Below, piece after piece: positions 18,354 to 27,599 of a stretch of DNA of 64,000 nt. Below the pieces are notes generated by a model. That model was not told the origin of the DNA. It did not search any database and worked only from the letters and a program-made list of their open reading frames with translations. Position numbers and translations under genes: made by a program. This stretch comes from a bacterium (lineage in GTDB: Bacteria > Vulcanimicrobiota > Vulcanimicrobiia > Vulcanimicrobiales > Vulcanimicrobiaceae). Location of the stretch: assembly GCA_021805775.1 (NCBI GenBank), contig JAJZED010000010.1, positions 1-64,000 on the forward strand. The letters run 5' to 3'. Numbering within the stretch: the first letter of the stretch is position 1; each line of letters opens with the position of its first letter.

Positions 18354-18945
18354 AGCACGTCCAGCCTTCGAGTTGCTTGCTCGCTTGCCTTCATTACGCT
18401 CTTATCTTACCGAAGTGCCGGTAGCGCAAAGGTTGGAAGGGGATGAGGAGTCGCGGGGTGACAGCGAATGTTGCTGCGGGCTGGGCGCCCCGAACGCACG
18501 CGACGCCCTCTTTGATTCGACCCTGCGTTTGCTCCCTCGCGCCAGCAGCTTCCATGAAAACCTCGCGGTGCTTACGAACATTCCATTAATTTCGCGAACA
18601 TCAGACTACGAACGTAAGACGGCCTGGAAAGGCGGCTACGGCTCTCCTACGAGCCGGTGCCTACCTAGTGCTCGCAGGACTCAGCGACATCGTAGCGCTG
18701 ACGCGCCGCTAGGGAATGCCATAACTTTCACCCAATAATAGCGGACGTTTTTTCTTCGACCTCGCCCCGAAGCGCTCGTTTCTCACTGCTCGCTCGAGTG
18801 GCACGGCCCTCGCCGCGATATCGTCCGACATTTTTCGTCGCCGGCGCGAACGAGCAGGCGCCTTTGCTGCTGCCGACAACACGCCAAGAGAGCTGGTCGC
18901 GGAGTTCGGAAGAAGGGTTATGAGAAACCCGAACTCGCCGGTTTG
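18354..18945. other. Gene-free stretch with a decayed coding remnant
   Basis: No convincing gene is present. At about 18646-18712 (plus strand) one frame reads ALLRAGAYLVLAGLSDIVAL and then RR-stop. This matches, with changes, a segment at about 21619-21697 (ALLRAGAYQVLSKRDGIVVV, then NRAAR). Both look like the C-terminal end of the same membrane or secreted protein family left behind after deletion. The rest shows no clear repeat or RNA. Confidence 0.4.
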
Positions 18946-20031
18946 TCAACCAACCCACTGGAACCGTGCAAAAGCCATAGCGTCTAGGAAAAGGATCGCC
19001 AACCCCGCTACCGCGGCACTGTAGCCAATGAAAGGGAATCGTCGAAACCAGATTCCGAGAACGATCAAAAAGGGGACGCATGCGTATATGTAGCGACCGA
19101 CGGAAATTGGTGGACCAGCGAATAGAATAAGGAAAAGGCTAAACGCAATAAAGAAAATCGCCATCGGGTTCAGCGAGCGATGATATTTCATGGCGCATGG
19201 AATTCCTACTGCGATTAAAAAAAGCGATACGCGATCGTTGATGTTACCCAATAAGGCTCCTCGCGCGAGAGCGAGCCATCCGGCGCCATCAAACCCTGAT
19301 ACGTGGCGCCATGCATGGGCGGCGTGAACGGTCGCGAACGCGTCACCAAACCGAATCAAGCAATAGGCCGGGAACGCTACAACACCAATGAGTCCCGTTG
19401 CGGCAGCAAGAACTTCACGCGCATTTCGGCGCTCGACGATCGCTGAAATAAGTAGCGCAAATGCGAGGGCGGCGCCGAAAGGACGCGTTGCCGCTGCAGC
19501 TGCTGCAGCGATTCCCGCGTAAAGATACTGACGACGACATACAGCCCAGAACACGACCGCACTGAAAAGCAAGAAAACGCCTTCCGAATAGGCGACACTG
19601 CAAAAGAGCGACGGCGGAGAGGCACATGTAGCCACCGTGACCCAGCGCGCCGTTCGCTCGTCCGTGCATATGCAGGTATACCTGTAAAGTAGCAACATTG
19701 CAACGAGGAAAGCGAAATTGTTAACAAGAGCGCCCGCGAGCGGCCACGCGATCCCGGCACGAACGAGAATCGTTGAAAGCAACGGAAACAATGGAAAGAA
19801 GGCAACGTTATATTTCTTGCCATCCGTCGCAAATGCATAGCCGTGATGAACAATGGATCCGTACCAGGCGCCGTCCCAGTTTCCCAGCGCTCCGGCTACT
19901 CCGTGCGGTTCGGCTGCCAGAAAAGCGACGAGAATAACCACCCGCGTAAAGAACCAGAAAATTAGAGGAAATTTCAAACTCGATTTTCGCCCCGATATGG
20001 GAAGGGAGGATCGCTCTCTGGTATGTTGCAT
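18946..20031 (-). CDS. PIG-V-like mannosyltransferase (GT-C fold membrane protein)
   Basis: This 361-residue protein has about ten hydrophobic segments. The first outside loop carries NWDGAWYGSIVHHGY, followed by NVAFFPLFPLLS, then YSEGVFLLFS and AATRPFGAALAFALL. These are the hallmarks of the PIG-V / COG5542 family, in which the acidic residue of the W-D-x-x-W-Y segment is thought to be catalytic. Members transfer mannose from a polyprenyl-phosphate donor outside the cytoplasm. The GT2 polyprenyl-phosphate glycosyltransferases in this window (840 and 25349) could supply such a donor. The stop at 18946 faces the gene-poor stretch towards deoB. Confidence 0.8.
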   Translation of the reverse strand: MQHTRERSSLPISGRKSSLKFPLIFWFFTRVVILVAFLAAEPHGVAGALGNWDGAWYGSIVHHGYAFATDGKKYNVAFFPLFPLLSTILVRAGIAWPLAGALVNNFAFLVAMLLLYRYTCICTDERTARWVTVATCASPPSLFCSVAYSEGVFLLFSAVVFWAVCRRQYLYAGIAAAAAAATRPFGAALAFALLISAIVERRNAREVLAAATGLIGVVAFPAYCLIRFGDAFATVHAAHAWRHVSGFDGAGWLALARGALLGNINDRVSLFLIAVGIPCAMKYHRSLNPMAIFFIAFSLFLILFAGPPISVGRYIYACVPFLIVLGIWFRRFPFIGYSAAVAGLAILFLDAMAFARFQWVG

Positions 20032-20059
20032 TGAGATCTCTCCCTTCCCAAGTTCTAGA

Positions 20060-21286
20060 CTACGGCAGATTGGTAGCGCAAGCCCGGAATCGCCAGCACG
20101 GCGGGATCGTGGGCCTCGGGCCTGGGCTTCCCGGCCCTGGCGTGGGCGGCGGCGAGGCTGGTGGGACTGGTGGGATGTAGTAGTTCATCGCGCAACCCGA
20201 AGAGGCGTTGCTCCAGAGCGGTTGCATGGCGAACGTTTGCCCATTTGGGAAAGTGACATCGCCGGGCTGGATTCCCGGTTGTGCCCAATCGCATTTATCG
20301 CCGATTTCATTACCGTTGGCATCGCTCCAACCGGTTGCGCTATATGGACCTGGGCCGGCGCCGCCGGGATATGGATCGGTAATCATTTCCGCCAGCTCGT
20401 GCCCTGCAAGTATCGTAGCTCCATCGAGCATCCCCAGATTGCCCGGGTTCACGGCATTGGAATCACCGCAACTTGTCCCGGCCGCATATGGAAGAACAGC
20501 GTAGGGGGTGTAGCCTACAGCTGAATGTATTCCGCACCAAGTTGAAAGAAACCCGTTTGCCACAACCCCTGCCGGCGTCAAGATCAAATAATCCCAACCG
20601 TTCCCGTAGGGATTGCTTCCCGGTGCTACTGCATTGGATGCGCGTATTACTTCATTCTGGACATCGGCATTGGTGTAATTCGCCGGTGGGTACGACGCGG
20701 TGTCCGACCACTCAGCGACATAGCCGGGGCCGGCGGCATCCGTCGTAAACGGTGGAGAGCCCGTTAATCCGTCGTACTGCGTTAGCGTGTACATCCAGCT
20801 TCCATCTGCAGTATTTGTAGCCGCCTCAGCAAGGCTCAAAATGCGATTTGCCGCGCCCCACGGATCACGCGACTTATCATTAGGCGAGAAACCCCACGTT
20901 ACAACGAGGAGATTCGATTCGTGTTGAATGTAACCGCCACGATAGACCAGGTTACCACCCGATGCGGCAGCGTCGGCAAGCATTAATGTGTGGTGGGCAA
21001 CAATGTAGGCTGGGGAATAATCGTAATGAATTTTACTCGCGAGAAGTGGATGTTCCGGCGCGCCTAGCCACAACATTGCGGCGCGCTTGGACCCCTGTTG
21101 CCAAACCTGCGAACTCGCGTTTGGAGGAAGCGGAGCAACTTGCGTATTTTTCGGGAGTATCGATCCAGCATGGACACCGGAGCAAGCAGCAAGCGCGGTT
21201 GCCGCTATGCATACGGCAAAAACGCGTTGCGCTCTTCGTATAGGAACTGAGAAGTCGGATATTTTCAAAATAGAGGTTTCCTTCAA
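20060..21286 (-). CDS. Secreted lipoprotein with HELAE motif, unknown
   Basis: This 408-residue protein has a signal sequence with a lipobox (TALAAC, cleavage before Cys about residue 34). The middle part is rich in Gly, Tyr and Trp. Near residue 305 there is LAGHELAEMITDPYPG, a His-Glu-x-x-Glu segment that could be a metal-binding or protease-like site, followed by GNEIGDKC. The C-terminus is Pro-rich. Similar HELAE-ITDP proteins are known to me only as uncharacterised secreted proteins of soil bacteria and relatives of plant EXORDIUM, so no reaction is assigned. It precedes the PIG-V-like gene by 28 bp on the same strand. Confidence 0.7.
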   Translation of the reverse strand: MKETSILKISDFSVPIRRAQRVFAVCIAATALAACSGVHAGSILPKNTQVAPLPPNASSQVWQQGSKRAAMLWLGAPEHPLLASKIHYDYSPAYIVAHHTLMLADAAASGGNLVYRGGYIQHESNLLVVTWGFSPNDKSRDPWGAANRILSLAEAATNTADGSWMYTLTQYDGLTGSPPFTTDAAGPGYVAEWSDTASYPPANYTNADVQNEVIRASNAVAPGSNPYGNGWDYLILTPAGVVANGFLSTWCGIHSAVGYTPYAVLPYAAGTSCGDSNAVNPGNLGMLDGATILAGHELAEMITDPYPGGAGPGPYSATGWSDANGNEIGDKCDWAQPGIQPGDVTFPNGQTFAMQPLWSNASSGCAMNYYIPPVPPASPPPTPGPGSPGPRPTIPPCWRFRACATNLP

Positions 21287-21736
21287 CTAACCTGCACTTG
21301 TGTATCTGCGGAAATGTAAAGAATCCGCTACGTGTGCGGTTTCGTTTAGGGTCGGGTTGCTCCTCCGAATTCTCGCCGTATTCGATATCCGAAAGGAGGC
21401 GTCTTCACGCATTTTTTTCACATTTGACCTCGCGGTCTTGACGGCGGCATCAACCATTTCCTCGCGAAACCCGTGCCGTTTCGTGTGTTGCTCTATCTCC
21501 CCTGGTCCGCGACGGTGCCGCAATGTTTTCAAGTGTAATGGGCTACAGCCTTTACCGGTTTTCATGTACCATCGCACGCACAGCTCGGCACAGTGGCGCA
21601 ACATCGACCACCCGAAGCTCCGGGCCCTCCTGCGGGCCGGTGCCTACCAGGTGCTCTCCAAGCGCGACGGCATCGTGGTGGTGAATCGCGCCGCTAGGGC
21701 TGGAAACTGCCCGGCGGCGGCGAACCCCCGGGCGCA
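21287..21736. other. Gene-free stretch with a decayed coding remnant
   Basis: No intact gene. At about 21562-21700 (plus) the sequence encodes HPKLRALLRAGAYQVLSKRD, then GIVVVNRAAR, a plausible C-terminus without an N-terminal part. The related but more decayed copy lies at about 18646-18712. The remaining bases hold no repeat, RNA or promoter that I can support. Confidence 0.4.
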
Positions 21737-23506
21737 ATGCCTCGTCGCTTTCTAGCAATCGCGCTCTTCCTGTTGCTCTTCGTCGCCGCTCGTGCGAGTG
21801 CGGGCGCTACCGGCATGGCGATCGATCCCCTCATCCATCTCAGCGCAGATCGCATCTCGTTTTCGTTCGACCGCTATACCATCGACGCGCGCGGCCACGT
21901 CGTCGTGCGCACGAGCAACGGCCTCGTGATTCGCGGGCAAACCTTCTCGATGGATCTCAAACTCGACCGTTATCTGGTCGCCGGGCATGTGACGCTGCAG
22001 GCGGGCGGGCACACGCAGCACGGCGCCGCGGTCTCGGCCTATTTGCAGTTCAACCGGCTCTACGTCGTGCCGATCACCGGGGAACCCGACCGCTGGACCT
22101 TCATCGATAACGATCTCACCAAGCCCTATAAGGGGCTCATCATGCCCGGCGACGTGTTCTATTTTGCGAATTTCGGATCGAAGCGCCCGTTTCTCACCGC
22201 GCGCGCAGCGGTGATTCGGCCGCTCCATTACGTGCGCTTCGAACACGTCACGCTGCCTTTTCTCGGCGCACCGCTGCCGCTACCGACCTATTACCTCAAT
22301 TTTTCCGCCGATCCGAACTTAGTGCAGAACTCGCTCTCCGGTGCGACCTACGATCTCACCTATAATTTCGCCGGCAACGAACATGCGATCTCGGCGCTTC
22401 ACCTGCGCTACGACTCCATCAATAAAGGCTACGTTTCCTTCGAGCAGCATTTAAGCGGGCGCAACGGCTATGCCGTCGTCTCGCTCAATCCGGCGACGCG
22501 GCCGCAAAAATATTGGAATGCCGTTCTCGATTATCAACCGAACCAACGACTGAGCATTCGCACCTTCACGCAACTTTTCACCGACCAGACGTGGCTACAC
22601 AGCCCACGATCGGCAGCGCAGTGGTCGGTCGCGACGCTCACCTACGCGCTGCCGAAATCGTTCGTGCAGCTCACCGGATTCCAGACGAACTATCGGCTCG
22701 TCAACAATCCAACTGAATCGCAGAACCACCCGACCTACCTCCAGTTCACGGCGACGACCTTCCCGCACCAAGTCGGGAAATTACCGCTCTTCGAATCGAT
22801 GAATTGGGGCTTCGGCTTCAATCACGATTCCTACGGCGCCTACGGCAACGGCGGCCTGCAAAAGTTCGGCGGCTACAACTACACGACGATTTGGAACCAC
22901 GCGCTCGGCTTCACGCTCTACACGCCCTCGTTACGGCTCACACACCACGTGCCGGCTTCCAAGATGTACTATTTCAACGCCTCGTTCACGCATTCGCGAC
23001 AGTATTTCTCGGTGCCGCATTTCGTCGACGTCCAGACGACCTCGGCCTCGATTAGCCGACAATTCTCCACTTCGGTAGGCGCGTACCTCAATTACCAGGT
23101 GCAGAATGTCGGCGATATCTATAAAGTCGGCGGGTATACGCCGTACACGCCGGTGATCAACGGGGTCACCTACTCGAGTTTCGCTGCATTCCGCGGCATC
23201 GCGACCTTCCGCACGCTCGCGCTCGGCATCAACGGCTCGCCCGACCCGGCCTTTAACTGGACGATCCTCGCGCGCGTTCACCGCGATTTTCCCAAGCCGG
23301 AGATCGGCCTCTTCGCCTTTACTCCCTATAACGTGCTCGGCAATATCACCCCGCCCGCGCAACTCGGGGAGCCGCCCTACGATATCACCGCCGACCTGCG
23401 CTTCCGCGTCGCGCGCCACCTCAACCTCGAGGTTCAGCGCTCGTATTTCTTCCACTATGGTACGATTAATTGGAGCCCGACCTTCTTCGTGCAGTTCACA
23501 CCATGA
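21737..23506 (+). CDS. Outer-membrane beta-barrel protein, LptD/OstA-like
   Basis: This 589-residue protein has a signal peptide (FLAIALFLLLFVAARASAG), then an OstA-like beta segment (ISFSFDRYTIDARGHVVVRT, then RGQTFSMDLKLDRYLVAGHV), then a long region of alternating aromatic/polar strands typical of a beta barrel. LptD places lipopolysaccharide in the outer leaflet. This copy is short compared with proteobacterial LptD (~780 residues), and the conserved LptD cysteines are absent, so another barrel assembling or exporting surface glycolipid is possible. It is coupled by an ATGA overlap to a secreted CBM20-like protein. It is one of the strongest pieces of evidence for an outer membrane. Confidence 0.65.
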   Translation: MPRRFLAIALFLLLFVAARASAGATGMAIDPLIHLSADRISFSFDRYTIDARGHVVVRTSNGLVIRGQTFSMDLKLDRYLVAGHVTLQAGGHTQHGAAVSAYLQFNRLYVVPITGEPDRWTFIDNDLTKPYKGLIMPGDVFYFANFGSKRPFLTARAAVIRPLHYVRFEHVTLPFLGAPLPLPTYYLNFSADPNLVQNSLSGATYDLTYNFAGNEHAISALHLRYDSINKGYVSFEQHLSGRNGYAVVSLNPATRPQKYWNAVLDYQPNQRLSIRTFTQLFTDQTWLHSPRSAAQWSVATLTYALPKSFVQLTGFQTNYRLVNNPTESQNHPTYLQFTATTFPHQVGKLPLFESMNWGFGFNHDSYGAYGNGGLQKFGGYNYTTIWNHALGFTLYTPSLRLTHHVPASKMYYFNASFTHSRQYFSVPHFVDVQTTSASISRQFSTSVGAYLNYQVQNVGDIYKVGGYTPYTPVINGVTYSSFAAFRGIATFRTLALGINGSPDPAFNWTILARVHRDFPKPEIGLFAFTPYNVLGNITPPAQLGEPPYDITADLRFRVARHLNLEVQRSYFFHYGTINWSPTFFVQFTP

Positions 23507-24318
23507 AACGTATCCTTCCGCTTCTCGCCCTCTCGGCGCTGCTGCTCGCAGCGGTCGCCGCGCCTTCGGGCTTGCAGATGACCGGGCAAGTGCTCGATTT
23601 CGAACGCGGCTATATTTTTCTCACCACCGGCGACGCATTCAAACTCGCCGACCGGGTGCGCATTCTCGATGCGAAGACTCTGAAGCCGACCGCGAAAACC
23701 CCCGAGCCGCGCGATTTCGCGCGCATCTTCTTCGATGATTTTGGGAAGGTGACCGCAATCGAACTCTCCGGCGCGCCGTTGCCGATCGAGGTACCGCCGC
23801 CGATGGTGGAAAAATTTGTGGTCGCACTCTCGACGCCATATTCGCTGCCGACGCCGACGCCAAACCCTCACGCAAGGCCCGACCAGTTCCATCCGAAGTA
23901 TACAGGCAAAATCGTCGCCGTCACGTTCACCGTTCAGGTGCCGCCGAACACGCCGATGAACGCACAGGTTTTTATCACCACCGACGCGAGCAACTGGAAC
24001 CCGCAGGCGATTCTCATGCATCGCGTCGACGCGCTGCATTTCCGCGTCACACGAAAGCTCGCCTCGGGAACAGATTTCCGCTACCTCTACACGCGCGGCT
24101 CGTTGCAGACCGTCGAACGCGCGGAGAACGGCATGGCGCGCAAGCCGCGCACGCTTCTCATCAGCGACGCCGACGCGCGCGCGGTCGGCGATATCGTCTA
24201 TCGCTGGGCGGACGATTCGAGCAACGGCATCACCGCACAGCCCAACGCGATTCCGACGCAATTCAACCCGGCGCCGTTCCCGAATCTTCCGCCAGGCGTA
24301 CCGACTCCGCGCCCGTAG
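23503..24318 (+). CDS. Secreted protein with CBM20/AMPK-type glycan-binding domain
   Basis: The start is the ATG overlapping the preceding TGA (23503-23506). The N-terminus MKRILPLLALSALLLAAVAA is a signal peptide. Residues about 20-100 form a beta-rich domain of unknown type. Residues about 140-240 follow the CBM20/glycogen-binding pattern: VTFTVQVPPNTPMNAQVFIT, then DASNWNPQA, a central HFRVTRKLASGTDFRYLYTR, and SLQTVERAENG...VGDIVYRWAD. The C-terminus is Pro-rich. Such domains bind alpha-glucans. Coupling to an LptD-like barrel suggests a periplasmic or surface partner that touches a polysaccharide, but this is inference. No catalytic domain is present. Confidence 0.65.
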   Translation: MKRILPLLALSALLLAAVAAPSGLQMTGQVLDFERGYIFLTTGDAFKLADRVRILDAKTLKPTAKTPEPRDFARIFFDDFGKVTAIELSGAPLPIEVPPPMVEKFVVALSTPYSLPTPTPNPHARPDQFHPKYTGKIVAVTFTVQVPPNTPMNAQVFITTDASNWNPQAILMHRVDALHFRVTRKLASGTDFRYLYTRGSLQTVERAENGMARKPRTLLISDADARAVGDIVYRWADDSSNGITAQPNAIPTQFNPAPFPNLPPGVPTPRP

Positions 24319-24335
24319 GCCGCGCACTGGTCACG

Positions 24336-24635
24336 CCGAGTAGGGGGCTTGTCACGCCGAGTAGCTGCCGATTTTGTCAGCCCGAGTAGCTGCCGATTTT
24401 GTCAGCCCGAGTAGCTGCCGATTTTGTCAGCCCGAGTAGCTGCCGATTTTGTCAGCCCGAGTAGCTGCCGATTTTGTTAGCCCGAGTAGCTGCCGATTTT
24501 GTCAGCCCGAGTAGCGTGAAGCGCGTATCGAGGGCCGTCTCTCGCGCCGCCTCGATACGCTGCCTTCGGCAGCTACTCGGCGTGACAGAAACGGGCTACT
24601 CGGCGTGACAGAAGCGGGCTACTCGGGCTGGCAGC
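24336..24635. repeat. Palindromic repeat array, 25-bp tandem plus compound hairpin
   Basis: Seven near-identical 25-bp units start at 24351, 24376, 24401, 24426, 24451, 24476 and 24501 (consensus GTCAGCCCGAGTAGCTGCCG followed by ATTTT; the first unit has GTCACGCCG). They are followed by the inner arms GCGTATCGAGGG...CCTCGATACGC and by CAGCTACTCGGCGTGACAG, the inverse of the array unit. The array sits between the convergent gene ends at 24318 and 24648, so it could also act in transcription termination. Confidence 0.85.
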
Positions 24636-24647
24636 GCGTGCCGGTGC

Positions 24648-25268
24648 TTACTGAAGCGAGCCGCTGATGGTTTCGGTCGTTGCGGCACCCTGCGTCGTGC
24701 GCGCGATCACCAAAATCGAGATCGGCCCGCGCACGAAAAACGGATAATTCGGCACCGTGTAACTCAGCGTGAAGCGCCCCGGCCCGATCTTATCCATCGA
24801 CATGCTGTATCCGGCGATGCGCACTTCGATGCTCGCGACGTTGAGCGTTGCGAGGGCGGTTCCGTAAACGTGGTCGCCGGGGTGGAAATTCCGCTCGCTC
24901 AAGCTATAGGAAAGAATGCGCGGTGCGGGCGTCGCGGTTGGAGCCGGCTTCGGGGCCTTCGTCTGTTTCGGTGCTCTCGTCTGCGACGGCCGAGCAGTTC
25001 GGTTCGCGGAGACCGGCGTCGGGGCCGCAACCGGGCTCGGAGCCGGTGATGGGGCCGCGCTCCGCGCCGGGGTCGGCGTCGGGGCCGCAGTAGGGCCGAC
25101 CGCGGCCGAGGGAGAGGCGCTGGGGGTACTCTGCCTCGCCGGGGCCGTCTTCGGCGCGGCCGTTGGCGCGGAGGATGACGCGGGCGCGCCTGCCGACGGC
25201 GCCGGATGGCCCGAGCAAGCGACGAGCGCGAGGACGGAGAGCAGCAAAAGAAAACGCGAATGAAACAC
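24648..25268 (-). CDS. Pro/Ala-rich lipoprotein with C-terminal beta domain, unknown
   Basis: This 206-residue protein has a lipoprotein signal (LLLLSVLALVAC, Cys at residue 18). A low-complexity linker of Ala, Pro, Ser, Thr and Lys covers about residues 20-115. A compact ~90-residue beta-rich domain follows (SYSLSERNFHPGDHVYGTAL ... FTLSYTVPNYPFFVRGPISI). The layout is that of a surface or periplasmic lipoprotein whose folded part is held away from the membrane by the linker. The domain is not one I recognise. It is divergent from the GT2 gene at 25349 with an 80-bp gap. Confidence 0.7.
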   Translation of the reverse strand: MFHSRFLLLLSVLALVACSGHPAPSAGAPASSSAPTAAPKTAPARQSTPSASPSAAVGPTAAPTPTPARSAAPSPAPSPVAAPTPVSANRTARPSQTRAPKQTKAPKPAPTATPAPRILSYSLSERNFHPGDHVYGTALATLNVASIEVRIAGYSMSMDKIGPGRFTLSYTVPNYPFFVRGPISILVIARTTQGAATTETISGSLQ

Positions 25269-25348
25269 GATGCCGCCTCATTCGCGGCGCGCGGAGGCGC
25301 GTCCCACCGGGGAAAGCCTCTGCACCGACCGCGTCGAACGTGCGGCCC

Positions 25349-26308
25349 ATGCTTTTAAGCGTCGTCGTCCCGATGTACAACGAAGAAAAGAACGTCGCGC
25401 CACTGCTCGAGCGCTTGCTTCCGCTGCTCCAACGCACCGTCGGCGACGAGGGCTATGAAGTCGTACTCGTTAACGACGGCAGCTCCGACGGCACGCTTGC
25501 GTCGATGCGCGCCGCCGTCGAACGATACGCCGATATCGTCGTCGTCGATCTCTCGCGCAATTTCGGCCATCAACTCGCCGCGACCGCCGGCATCGAACTC
25601 GCGCAGGGCGATGCGGTCGTGCTCATGGACGGCGACCTGCAAGACCCTCCCGAACTTCTCGCCGAATTTCTTGCCCGTTATCGCGAAGGCTACGATGTCG
25701 TCTATGCAGTGCGCCGTACGCGCAAGGGCGAGAGCTACTTCAAGTTGCTCACCGCGCGGCTCTTCTACCGCATCATCAAGCGTTTGACGAAGGTTTCGAT
25801 TCCCGTCGATACCGGCGATTTTCGTTTGATGAGCCGACGCGTTGTCGAAGCGCTGCGACGCTCCCCGGAACGGCATCGTTTTCTGCGCGGCATGGTAAGT
25901 TGGATCGGCTACCGTCAGATCGGCGTCGACTACGACCGCGACGAACGCCTCTCCGGGGTCACGAAATATCCGTTCGCAAAAATGATGCGCTTTGCCGTCG
26001 ACGGCATCACCTCATTCTCCGACGTGCCTTTGCGTTTTGTCTCGTATTTTGGTTTCTTTACCAGCGCTGCGGCGATCGTTTACGCGCTCGTCGTCGTCGG
26101 TTTCAAGCTCTTTAGCCTGCACCCGCCCGGCTACACGCGCGGCTGGGCCTCGACGATCGTCGCCGTGCTCTTTCTCGGCGGCGTGCAATTAATCGGCATC
26201 GGCATCCTAGGCGAATATATCGGGCGCATCTACGACGAAGTCAAAGGCCGACCGCTCTATTTAATTCGCAGTATCGACCGTTCGAACGAGAACGCGGCGC
26301 AGCGCTAG
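25349..26308 (+). CDS. Family 2 glycosyltransferase, ArnC/DPM1-like
   Basis: This 319-residue protein starts LSVVVPMYNEEKNVAPLLER, with VLVNDGSSDGT for nucleotide binding and VLMDGDLQDPPELLAEF as the DxD-type metal site. SRNFGHQLAATAGIELA and DTGDFRLMSRRV complete the GT-A domain. Two helices near residues 230-295 anchor it in the membrane. It belongs to the polyprenyl-phosphate glycosyltransferase group (DPM1, ArnC, GtrB). The frame is open further upstream, but that part overlaps the divergent lipoprotein, and the family motif begins only at this ATG. It ends overlapping the convergent deoA-like gene by four bases. Confidence 0.92.
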   Translation: MLLSVVVPMYNEEKNVAPLLERLLPLLQRTVGDEGYEVVLVNDGSSDGTLASMRAAVERYADIVVVDLSRNFGHQLAATAGIELAQGDAVVLMDGDLQDPPELLAEFLARYREGYDVVYAVRRTRKGESYFKLLTARLFYRIIKRLTKVSIPVDTGDFRLMSRRVVEALRRSPERHRFLRGMVSWIGYRQIGVDYDRDERLSGVTKYPFAKMMRFAVDGITSFSDVPLRFVSYFGFFTSAAAIVYALVVVGFKLFSLHPPGYTRGWASTIVAVLFLGGVQLIGIGILGEYIGRIYDEVKGRPLYLIRSIDRSNENAAQR

Positions 26309-27555
26309 AGCTGCGCCAACACGAGTGGCGGCGGCGCCCCCGGCAGTGCCGTAACCGCGATCGCGTTTTGGATTTCGTGCGCGCTCGCGCCCTCTCCGTA
26401 GATCGTCGCCAACGGCGCTCCGCGTTCGACGCGCTCGCCGACACGAACGAGCAGTTCGATCCCGGCCGTCGCGTGCCGCTGCGTCAATCGTCGCGCGGCA
26501 TTCCCCAATGCCACCGCGTCGATCTCGGCAACCGTCCCGGCAAGCGCCGCGCGCACCTCGTGCGAGCGCGGCGCGATCGTAAGCGATTCCAAGGCGCCGC
26601 GCGTCGCTCCCTGCGCCTCAACCATCGCGACAAAACGCTCGTACGCACTGCCGTCGGCGAGCGCTGCGGCCGCCCGACGCGCGCCATCCGCGACGCCGCC
26701 AAGCGCGAGCATTTTCGCGGCCACGACGGTAACCAGTTCGTGCACGCGCGCATCGCTGCGCGCGCCGCGCAGAAAATCGCGCGCTTCGATGGTTTCGATG
26801 CCGGTGCCGATGCATCGCCCTAAGGGCTCGCTCATCGCACTCACGATTGCATGCGCCGGGCGACCGAAACGCCCCGCCACCTCCACGAGCCGGCGCGCGA
26901 GCAGCAATGCATCGTTCTCGCCATGCATGAATGCCGCACTACCGCACTTTACGTCGAAGACGAAGCCGTGCGCCCCGCCGGCGATTTTTTTCGAGAGAAT
27001 CGACGCGACGATGAGCCCGACGCTGGGCACGCTGCCGGTGCGATCGCGCAGACGATAGAGCCGTTTATCGGCCGGCGCGAGCGCTTCGCTCGCCGCTGCG
27101 ATCGCACAACCGATACGCTCCACCTGAGCGACAAATTCGCCGCTCTCGAGCGCGCTGCGAAAACCCGGTATCGCTTCGAGCTTATCGATCGTTCCGCCGG
27201 TGTGCCCGAGCGCGCGGCCGGAGAGTTTTGCAACCGGCACGCCGCATGCCGCGACGATCGGCACGGCGACGAGCGAAACGATATCGCTCACGCCGCCGCT
27301 GGAATGCTTATCGACGACGAAGGGCTCGCGCGGGAAATGCAGCCGTTCGCCGCTCTCGACCATCGCTTCGGTGAGCGCGACGATCTCGTCGAGATCGAGT
27401 TCGCGAAAATGGACCGCCATCGCAAGCGCCGCCATCTGCGCGTCGTCAACCACCCCGCTCGCGTACGCCGCGACGATAGCGTGCCAGGTTTCGGCCCCGA
27501 GGCTCTCGCCGTCACGCTTGCGCTCGATCGCCGTGCGCATCGCCTGCTCGTCCAT
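26305..27555 (-). CDS. Thymidine / pyrimidine-nucleoside phosphorylase
   Basis: This 416-residue protein has the family signature SGRALGHTGGTIDKLEAIPG near residue 115. The phosphate and pyrimidine site includes DKHSSGGVSD, and the C-terminal part carries the PYNP-C domain (AAALADGSAYERFVAMVEAQ). It splits thymidine, deoxyuridine or uridine with phosphate to base and (deoxy)ribose-1-phosphate, which deoB (17235) converts further. A deoA- versus pdp-type assignment cannot be made from sequence alone. It is divergent from the ligase gene at 27600 with 44 bp between start codons. Confidence 0.92.
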   Translation of the reverse strand: MDEQAMRTAIERKRDGESLGAETWHAIVAAYASGVVDDAQMAALAMAVHFRELDLDEIVALTEAMVESGERLHFPREPFVVDKHSSGGVSDIVSLVAVPIVAACGVPVAKLSGRALGHTGGTIDKLEAIPGFRSALESGEFVAQVERIGCAIAAASEALAPADKRLYRLRDRTGSVPSVGLIVASILSKKIAGGAHGFVFDVKCGSAAFMHGENDALLLARRLVEVAGRFGRPAHAIVSAMSEPLGRCIGTGIETIEARDFLRGARSDARVHELVTVVAAKMLALGGVADGARRAAAALADGSAYERFVAMVEAQGATRGALESLTIAPRSHEVRAALAGTVAEIDAVALGNAARRLTQRHATAGIELLVRVGERVERGAPLATIYGEGASAHEIQNAIAVTALPGAPPPLVLAQL

Positions 27556-27599
27556 CGACGGCGGGGTTTCGCCTTCCCGAAAGGCGAAGCCCTGCGTCC

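Noticed and set aside
17322-18446. 374-codon open frame on the plus strand
   Set aside because: Antisense of deoB, with no recognisable motif.
18373-18738. 121-codon open frame in the gap after deoB
   Set aside because: Composition is not protein-like and the only coding trace (ALLRAGAY...) is in another frame.
24351-24525. Regular 25-bp repeats that look like a CRISPR array
   Set aside because: Units are directly adjacent without spacers, no cas genes are present, and the unit is half of the palindromic repeat family.
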